NCBI GenBank assembly: GCA_040388535.1
Contig: JAZKBR010000002.1
Coordinates: 458,485 to 522,484, forward strand
DNA length: 64,000 nt
Direction of reading: 5' to 3'
From: Gemmatimonadota bacterium
GTDB taxonomy: Bacteria > Gemmatimonadota > Gemmatimonadetes > Gemmatimonadales > GWC2-71-9
Position 1 is the first letter of the stretch; each line of letters begins with the position of its first letter. The notes under the pieces are model-generated. The model was not told where the DNA came from, did no database searches, and saw only the letters and a program-made list of their open reading frames with translations. Positions 58,507 to 64,000 of this stretch are shown piece by piece. Both the position numbers and the translations under genes were made by a program.

Positions 58507-60200
58507 AGCTTCCCTCCCTTCCGCTGTTCGGCGATGTAGCGGCTGGTGCGCATCGACAGCGCGAGAATGGTCCAGGTCGGATTCTTGTCGGCCTGGCTCA
58601 CGAACGGACCGCCGTCGGCCACGAAGACATTCTTGCAGTCCCATGTCTGACAATGCTCGTTGAGCACGCTCGCCTTCGGATCGCTCCCCATGCGTACGCA
58701 GCCGAGCTCGTGGATGATTGAGCCGCCGGTGGCGATGCCGTAGCCCTGTTCCTTGGTCGGCATATTGCTGCGAACCACCGCGCCCATCTCCTGCAACAGG
58801 GTGCGGAAGGTCTCCTGCATATGCTTGACCTGGTTGTACTCGTAATCGCTCCACTCCCAGTGGAAGCGAAGCACCGGAATGCCCCACTGGTCGACGGCGC
58901 GCGGATCGATCTCGCAGAATGATTTCTCGTTCGGGATCATCTCGCCGCGACCGGAGAAGCCGACGCCGGTGCCCCAGTACTTGCGGACATCGCTCTTGAG
59001 TGAAGCGCCATAGCCACCGCCGCCGGCGTAGTTCTGCATCCCGCCGCCGACGCCGTAGCCCGGCATTCCCATCCCGCCCCAGATCTCGATGTGATAACCG
59101 CGCGGGAAGTCGAGCTTCTTGTTGTCGAGCCACCACGGCATGTAGAGGTGGGCACCGCCGACGCCGTCGCAGTTGTGGCGCGGCTGATCGGCGAGCGCGG
59201 GCAGGAAGCCGCCGACATCGGTGCCGGTGGTGTCGGTGAGGTACTTGCCGACCATGCCGCTGCTGTTGCCGAGGCCCTGCGGGAACTTCGCCGACTTCGA
59301 GTTGAGCATGATGCGGGCGGTCTCGCAGGCCGACGCGGCGAGCACGACGACCTTGGCATTCACCTTCATCTCTTCGCCCCTGACCTTGTCGATGAAGATC
59401 ACGCCGTCGGCGAGGCCGTCCTTGCCGACACTCACCTCACGCACCATCGCATCGGTGCGCATCGTCAGCTTGCCGGTGCGAAGCGCCGGTGCGATGAGCA
59501 CGTTGGTGGAGGTGAAGTTGGAGTTGGTGCGGCAGCCCCGGTTGCACTGACCACAGTAGTGGCAAGCGGCGCGGCCGTTGTGCGGCCGGGTGATGATCGA
59601 GAGTCGCGACGGAATGCAGGTGACAGCGTGCTTGTCGGCGGCCTTCTTGATCGGCATCTCCCAGCAGCGCGGCTTCGGCGCGGGGAGGAACTTGCCGTCG
59701 GGATGATTGCGCATCCCTTCGCGCGAGCCGAAGATGCCGATCAGGTCGTCGACTTCGTCGTAGTAGGGCTTCACGTCATCGTAGGTGATCGGCCAGTTGT
59801 CGCCGAGACCGTCGATGCTCTTGTGCTGGAAATCGTCGGGGCCGAAGCGGAGCGAGATGCGGCCCCAGTGATTGGTGCGGCCGCCGACCATCCGGGCGCG
59901 CCACCACTGGAAGCGGCTCCCCGGCGCAGTCGTGAACGGCTCGCCCGGCACGTTCCAGCCACCGATACAGGCGTCGTGCTCGCCGAACGGCTTGTCGGGG
60001 GTGGAACCGCCGCGGCGCGGGGTCTCCCACGGCGCGACCAGCATGTCGGAGTCTTTGGTGTTGTCCCACATCCCCCCGGCTTCGAGGAGGAGCACTGTCG
60101 CGCCGGCCTTGGTGAGCTCGTAGGCGGCCATACCGCCGCCAGCCCCGGAACCGACGATGACGACGTCATAGACGTCGCGTCGCATCGAGAGAAGTGACAT
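58503..60200 (-). CDS. GMC-family FAD oxidoreductase
   Basis: FAD-dependent alcohol or sugar dehydrogenase, 565 residues. The dinucleotide motif VIVGSGAGGGMAAYE (about 12-26) is followed by LLLEAGG, and the GMC C-terminal domain ends with HELGCVRMGSDPKASVL and VADGGPFVSQADKNPTWTI, which carries the conserved Asn. A Cys cluster (CHYCGQCNRGCRTNSN) looks like that of gluconate dehydrogenase-type large subunits. It forms a pair with the subunit 3 gene. A cytochrome subunit is not adjacent. Substrate unknown. Confidence 0.93.
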   Translation of the reverse strand: MSLLSMRRDVYDVVIVGSGAGGGMAAYELTKAGATVLLLEAGGMWDNTKDSDMLVAPWETPRRGGSTPDKPFGEHDACIGGWNVPGEPFTTAPGSRFQWWRARMVGGRTNHWGRISLRFGPDDFQHKSIDGLGDNWPITYDDVKPYYDEVDDLIGIFGSREGMRNHPDGKFLPAPKPRCWEMPIKKAADKHAVTCIPSRLSIITRPHNGRAACHYCGQCNRGCRTNSNFTSTNVLIAPALRTGKLTMRTDAMVREVSVGKDGLADGVIFIDKVRGEEMKVNAKVVVLAASACETARIMLNSKSAKFPQGLGNSSGMVGKYLTDTTGTDVGGFLPALADQPRHNCDGVGGAHLYMPWWLDNKKLDFPRGYHIEIWGGMGMPGYGVGGGMQNYAGGGGYGASLKSDVRKYWGTGVGFSGRGEMIPNEKSFCEIDPRAVDQWGIPVLRFHWEWSDYEYNQVKHMQETFRTLLQEMGAVVRSNMPTKEQGYGIATGGSIIHELGCVRMGSDPKASVLNEHCQTWDCKNVFVADGGPFVSQADKNPTWTILALSMRTSRYIAEQRKGGKL

Positions 60201-60239
60201 GAGGAGCCAAGTGAGAGGGGAGATCGCTGTGGGACGGAG

Positions 60240-60425
60240 GTAAAGATAGAGGAGAAGGGAGATGGGAGAAGGGAGATGGGGTGATGGGTCATGGGGGTGT
60301 CATCCTGAGCGCAGCAGCCCGAAGGGCTGCGAAGTCGAGGGAGACGAAGCTCCGCCCCCTCGCTTCGCTCAGGGTGACAAGACCCCTCACGCCATGACCC
60401 CTCACCCATCACCCCATCACGCTCG
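60240..60425. repeat. Family A element enclosed by inverted GGGAGAT/GGTGATG microrepeats
   Basis: Left: ggagaagggagatgggagaagggagatggggtgatgggtcatggg. Centre: family A hairpin (60297-60381). Right: cctcacgccatgacccctcacccatcaccccatcac. The outer arrays are reverse complements. It fills the divergent gap before the AraC regulator. Confidence 0.8.
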
Positions 60426-60444
60426 TCGGTAGCTTTGGTCTCCG

Positions 60445-61233
60445 ATGACCCAGATGCCCTTCAGATACGCCGAGCGCCTCCCGTGCGCCGCACTGCTGCC
60501 GTGGTTCACGACTTGGTGGGAGTTCGAGGTGCGCGAGGGGGCGCCGCCGATGCACCACGTCCCGCCGGATGGCTGCACCTCGATTCTCGTGGTGGTGGCG
60601 GGCCCGATCGCCGGGATGGCCCTGGTAACCGGCCCCTGGCTCGAGCCCCTCTCGGTCCCGGTCTTCCCGGGGACTCGGTACCTCGGTGCCAGGCTGCGCC
60701 CGGGTGCTGCTCGCACGGTGCTCGGTGTCGTGCCGGAGGAGTTGGTGAACAGGAGTGCACCAGCGGAGGCGATGATTGGCGAGTTGGCTGGCCGACTTGT
60801 TGGCGCCCTGGTGCGCTGCCCGGACGTCGACGCTGCGGCGGCGTTTATGGAGGAGATCTTCCGGGGCGAGATCCCCCGGCTCACGATGCCAGACCCGCTG
60901 GCCGATCGTGCAGCGATCCGCCTGATGGAAAGCCGGGGCGAGCTTGCCATCGCCGTGCTCGCCCGGGAACTCCAGACTTCCGAGCGGACGCTGCTCCGAC
61001 GCTTCAAGTGGGCCACCGGCATCACCCCGAAGCAGTTCGCGCGGATCCGTCGGCTCCTCGCGGCAACCTGGGCCGCGGTCGACGGGGTAGGCTCCTGGGG
61101 TCAGATCGCCGCCACCGCAGGCTACGCTGACCAACCACACATGCATCACGATTTCGTCGACCTCACCGGGCTCAAACCGGTCGAGTTCGGCTCGCGAGTG
61201 CTCGCCACGGAGCACGACCAGGTCCGGCGCTGA
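60445..61233 (+). CDS. AraC-family transcriptional regulator
   Basis: 262 residues. The N-terminal half (about 5-150) is the DUF6597-type ligand-binding domain of AraC proteins (MHHVPPDGCTSILVVVAGP, FPGTRYLGARLRPGAA). The C-terminal HTH_18 domain is complete (LAIAVLARELQTSERTLLRR, FKWATGITPKQFARIRR, IAATAGYADQPHMHHDF). Transcribed divergently from the GMC dehydrogenase and followed by DUF1579. The neighbours may be its targets, but no operator is seen. Confidence 0.9.
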   Translation: MTQMPFRYAERLPCAALLPWFTTWWEFEVREGAPPMHHVPPDGCTSILVVVAGPIAGMALVTGPWLEPLSVPVFPGTRYLGARLRPGAARTVLGVVPEELVNRSAPAEAMIGELAGRLVGALVRCPDVDAAAAFMEEIFRGEIPRLTMPDPLADRAAIRLMESRGELAIAVLARELQTSERTLLRRFKWATGITPKQFARIRRLLAATWAAVDGVGSWGQIAATAGYADQPHMHHDFVDLTGLKPVEFGSRVLATEHDQVRR

Positions 61234-61304
61234 CCGATTTTCTCAAGATTCCCTCCGCAGCGCCTGTCATCTTGGGGCAACACCTCAACTTGTGGAGTTG
61301 CTCC

Positions 61305-61847
61305 ATGCGCTCGTTTGTCATTGCTTCGCTTCTGATCGCGGCTCCGGTCGCGTTGCACGCTCAAGCCCCGGTCGCGATGGGCACCCCACAGCAGCTCGTC
61401 CTGATGACCAAGCTGGTGGGCGTCTGGGAGGGCGAGGCGTCGATGGTGATGGGGCCCGACAACAAGCAGATCGTTCAGCAGCGCGAGACCGTCGAAGCCG
61501 TGGCTGGCGGCACCGCGTTCACCATCAAGGGGCTCGGCACGCAGAAGCTCCCCGACGGCTCGCTCCGCACCGTGCACGACGCCTTCGCCGTGATCACCCT
61601 CGATCACGACCACCTGACCCCGATGATGCGCGCCCATGTCTCCCTCGGCGCCAACTGGATCGACCCGGAGTTCACCCTCCGCCCCGATGGCTACACCTGG
61701 AAGATGAACGACCCGCGCGCCGGGATGATCCGGTACGAGATGGCGTTCGACAATCAGGGACGCTGGGTTGAAAAGGGGTTCATGTCGCGCGATGAAGGGA
61801 AGAGCTGGACACAGTTTTTCGAGATGCGGTTGACCAGGGGCTCCTGA
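61305..61847 (+). CDS. Secreted DUF1579-family protein
   Basis: 180 residues. Signal peptide MRSFVIASLLIAAPVALHAQ. The rest has the DUF1579 pattern (LMTKLVGVWEGEASMVMG, TVEAVAGGTAFTIKGLG, MIRYEMAFDNQGRWVEKGFM, FFEMRLTR), a lipocalin-like beta barrel of unknown ligand. Start at 61305 is set by the signal peptide and by ggag 8 nt upstream; the upstream in-frame ATG would bury the signal. Lies 71 nt after the AraC gene. Confidence 0.85.
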   Translation: MRSFVIASLLIAAPVALHAQAPVAMGTPQQLVLMTKLVGVWEGEASMVMGPDNKQIVQQRETVEAVAGGTAFTIKGLGTQKLPDGSLRTVHDAFAVITLDHDHLTPMMRAHVSLGANWIDPEFTLRPDGYTWKMNDPRAGMIRYEMAFDNQGRWVEKGFMSRDEGKSWTQFFEMRLTRGS

Positions 61848-61928
61848 AGGGCCCTCTTGCCTTGCAGCCGACGAAGGTATTTCTTCCCCTGAACAATTGA
61901 TGGGAACGAACTACTCCACGGGGCTGCT

Positions 61929-63029
61929 ATGAGCAGTACGAACCGGATCCGGACTTGTGCGGCCCACGTCGCGGCGCTGGTGGCAACACTTTCACCGGTA
62001 GCCGCGGCCCAGACGCGGGCCCCTGCGGCGGGCAGACAGATTCAGGCCGTCGACGCGATCATCGATCGCTTCGCCGACCACCAGGTCGTCGTGATCGGCG
62101 AAATACACCGCTCCGCCCAGGTCCACCGATTCCTCGGTGCCCTGATCACGGACCCACGCTTCCGCCAGCGGGTGGATGATATCGTGGTGGAATTCGGCAA
62201 CGCACGGTACCAGGACCTCGCCGACCGCTACGTCGGTGGCGGAAGCGTTCCCGAAGATTCGCTCCAGCTGGTCTGGAGAAACACGACCCAGCTCCTGGTC
62301 TGGGACTCGCCACTCTACCGCCGGTTTTTCGACCTGGTGCGTGCCGAGAATTCCCAGCATCGCGGTGGAAAGCAGCTGCGGGTCCTGTTGGGCGACCCAC
62401 CAATCGACTGGGCTCAGGTGACCAGTTTGGAGACCTTTCCCCGGGCCTATGGCTACCGCGATCCCGACACGTTCAGGATCCTCGAAACGCACTCAATCTC
62501 GCAAGGGCGTCGGGCGCTCGTCATTATTGGAAATCACCACCTGCCGCGACGAAGCCCGGTCTCCGACTTCAAGCCGGCGGATCTTGGTGAGGCTGGTGTG
62601 GGAGATGCGCTGCAGCAACAGCACCCCGGCAAAGCCTACCTCATCTGGACGGTGGACCACTCGACCCCACGAGTACTGAAACAGATCCGCAAGTGGCAGC
62701 CGGGTACGATTCGGGCAATTGCGGAGACACCATTCGACACGACAACGAGCGGCGTTCTCTTCGGGTCGGTCACCGTATTTCGAATGGTGAACGGAAAGCG
62801 GACGCCGGTGCACTACACCGATGCTGACTTTCCACCGCTCGGCGAGCAGGTCGATGCACTACTCTATCTCGGTCCGGTCACGACCGAGGTGGACCCACCC
62901 GCGTCACTCTATCGCGATACTGCCTACGTGCGGGAGCTTCGGCGTCGGAGTGAGATCGTGACGAATGTCTTTGGTGTGGACTTCGCGAGCACCATCGACG
63001 ACCTGGTCGCCAAGGCGCGCCGCCGATAG
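61929..63029 (+). CDS. Secreted TIKI/ChaN/EreA-like protein
   Basis: 366 residues with a signal peptide (to about residue 30). Residues about 45-220 carry a pattern like that of the TIKI/TraB/EreA superfamily: VVVIGEIHRSAQVHRFLG, a GExH motif, then DDIVVEFGNARYQDL and, later, ALVIIGNHHLP with a second His pair. Members include metal-dependent proteases and esterases. Catalytic residues are plausible (Glu and His of GEIH, His of NHH) but unproven. No operon partner is evident. Confidence 0.55.
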   Translation: MSSTNRIRTCAAHVAALVATLSPVAAAQTRAPAAGRQIQAVDAIIDRFADHQVVVIGEIHRSAQVHRFLGALITDPRFRQRVDDIVVEFGNARYQDLADRYVGGGSVPEDSLQLVWRNTTQLLVWDSPLYRRFFDLVRAENSQHRGGKQLRVLLGDPPIDWAQVTSLETFPRAYGYRDPDTFRILETHSISQGRRALVIIGNHHLPRRSPVSDFKPADLGEAGVGDALQQQHPGKAYLIWTVDHSTPRVLKQIRKWQPGTIRAIAETPFDTTTSGVLFGSVTVFRMVNGKRTPVHYTDADFPPLGEQVDALLYLGPVTTEVDPPASLYRDTAYVRELRRRSEIVTNVFGVDFASTIDDLVAKARRR

Positions 63030-63039
63030 GCGATTCCCC

Positions 63040-63918
63040 TCAGACCGTGCACGCCGCAGCGGCCTGTCGCAGCCCCGCCTCCGCGTCTCCTTTCGGCATG
63101 AACTCGTGCGCCAGCCAGCCGGTAAAGCCGCTGTCAGCAATGGCTTTCGCGATGGCGGGATACTGGAGCTCCTGATCGGCGGCCAGTTCGTTCCGACCGG
63201 GGTTCCCTGCCGTGTGATAGTGCGCGAACCATTTGCCATTGGTGCGGATCGAGCGGATGATGTCGCCTTCGCTGATCTGCATATGGTAGATGTCGTAGAG
63301 CAGCCGGACGCGCGGTGAGTTGACCTTTTCGGCGACGGCGATGCCGAACGCCGAGGTATCGCCCTGGAAGCCGTGATGATCGACGCGGCTGTTGAGCATC
63401 TCGAGAATTACCGTCACCCCTTCCTTCTCGGCCAGCGGCGCGATCTTCGCGAGCCCCTCGGCACACGCTGCGATGCCGTCTTCGGTGGTGATGGTGCCCT
63501 TGTTGCCGAACATTGCGATGACGTTGGGGATGCCGGCCTTCGCGGCGGCGGGGATGACCGCGCTCAGTTCGCCGAGAATCAGCTCGTGATTGGCGCGGTC
63601 ATTGAGTCCGCGCGGGATGAAGTCGCGGCGCGAGGTGGAGTTGGAGGTGCTGATCGCGAGGCCGTGCTTCTGGACCAGCGCCCAGTCTTTCTGGTCGACC
63701 AGGTCGATGGCGCCGAGGCCGACGCGCTTCGCCATCTCGCAGAAGTCGTCGTAGGGAATCCCGCCGAAGCACCAGCGGCAGACGGACTGCTTAATGCGGC
63801 CTGGGATCGCCGCCCCCACGCCCGCTGCCGCCGTGCGTTGCGCGGCGGCCGGGTTTCCGGATGCCATTGCCCCAAGTGTCACTGCCGAAGACGCGAGAAA
63901 GGTGCGGCGGGAGGGCAT
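63040..63918 (-). CDS. Secreted hydroxypyruvate isomerase-like TIM-barrel protein
   Basis: 292 residues. A Tat-like signal (SRRTFLASSAVTLGAMA, cleavage near AAAQ) is followed by an AP-endonuclease 2/xylose isomerase-type TIM barrel: CRWCFGGIPYDDFCEMAKRV, AIDLVDQKDW, VILEMLNSRVDHHGF (metal-binding Glu), LLYDIYHMQISEGD, FAHYHTAGNPGRNE and GWLAHEFMPKGD. It resembles hydroxypyruvate isomerase, but export suggests another sugar substrate. Often found near Gfo/Idh/MocA and GMC genes, as here. Confidence 0.88.
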   Translation of the reverse strand: MPSRRTFLASSAVTLGAMASGNPAAAQRTAAAGVGAAIPGRIKQSVCRWCFGGIPYDDFCEMAKRVGLGAIDLVDQKDWALVQKHGLAISTSNSTSRRDFIPRGLNDRANHELILGELSAVIPAAAKAGIPNVIAMFGNKGTITTEDGIAACAEGLAKIAPLAEKEGVTVILEMLNSRVDHHGFQGDTSAFGIAVAEKVNSPRVRLLYDIYHMQISEGDIIRSIRTNGKWFAHYHTAGNPGRNELAADQELQYPAIAKAIADSGFTGWLAHEFMPKGDAEAGLRQAAAACTV

Positions 63919-63952
63919 CGAGACTCCGGGAAGCGAGAAGGTACCTGCAAGA

Positions 63953-64000
63953 TTGTCATCCTGAGCGAAGCCCGCAACGCGGGCGCAGTCGAAGGACCTG
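63953..64000. repeat. Family A dispersed repeat, cut by window edge
   Basis: ttgtcatcctgagcgaagcccgcaacgcgggcgcagtcgaagga is a variant left arm that runs to the end of the window. No gene is seen in 63919-64000. Confidence 0.7.

Noticed and set aside
1-64000. tRNA, rRNA, riboswitch or retron RNA
   Set aside because: I saw no cloverleaf, rRNA segment or known riboswitch core, and no reverse transcriptase gene. A covariance-model scan was not possible.

Overview
The window looks like a chromosome segment of a high-GC, Gram-negative-type soil or sediment bacterium, most likely Gemmatimonadota. This is an inference: no rRNA or other marker gene is present. It rests on high GC, many secreted proteins with cleavage sites ending in AQ, two large PASTA-less Ser/Thr kinases with TPR-type C-termini, a GMC dehydrogenase/subunit 3 pair, and intergenic space packed with inverted repeats.

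Layout. 1-11 kb: housekeeping and secreted genes (GH20 hexosaminidase, Ser/Thr kinase, M28 peptidase, OPT transporter, a triple RidA-like secreted protein). 11-14.3 kb: orphan HTH antitoxin, an unknown helical protein, a 21-bp heptad-repeat reading frame and a minimal nucleotidyltransferase. 14.35-25.55 kb: a lower-GC, minus-strand, five-gene translationally coupled operon encoding a C5 cytosine methyltransferase, DptF-, DptG- and DptH-like proteins and a Vsr endonuclease. I read this as a modification-restriction system in which cytosine methylation takes the place of phosphorothioation. 25.8-29.6 kb: small unknown genes, then an integrase-less set of integron-type cassettes with two convincing attC sites. 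The cassettes carry a GIY-YIG-like protein and a DUF262/HEPN pair. 30.8-33.7 kb: a cluster of antitoxin-type genes, mostly without visible toxins. 33.9-36.8 kb: small housekeeping genes.

37.0-45.5 kb: a plus-strand run of Ser/Thr kinase, proline-rich 12-residue-repeat protein, caspase-DUF4384-alpha/beta hydrolase fusion and CHAT protease with a transmembrane segment. Spacings are 37-39 nt, so this is a candidate signalling or cell-death operon. 45.8-49.5 kb: multicopper oxidase, cytochrome c and CoA-transferase. 49.6-55.7 kb: a FIST, hybrid kinase, REC-GGDEF-EAL operon. 56-64 kb: YbjQ, Gfo/Idh/MocA oxidoreductase, GMC oxidoreductase with its subunit 3, AraC regulator, DUF1579, a TIKI/ChaN-like protein and a secreted TIM-barrel isomerase.

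Almost every intergenic gap outside the 14.3-29.4 kb island holds a copy of a dispersed inverted repeat (family A, core CCTGAGCG-AGCGAGGG). Several copies are enclosed by a second, locally unique pair of inverted microsatellites. A short GC palindrome (family B) and a third repeat (family C) also occur. The best candidates for something undescribed are the Dcm-DptFGH-like-Vsr operon and the kinase/proline-repeat/caspase-hydrolase/CHAT operon.
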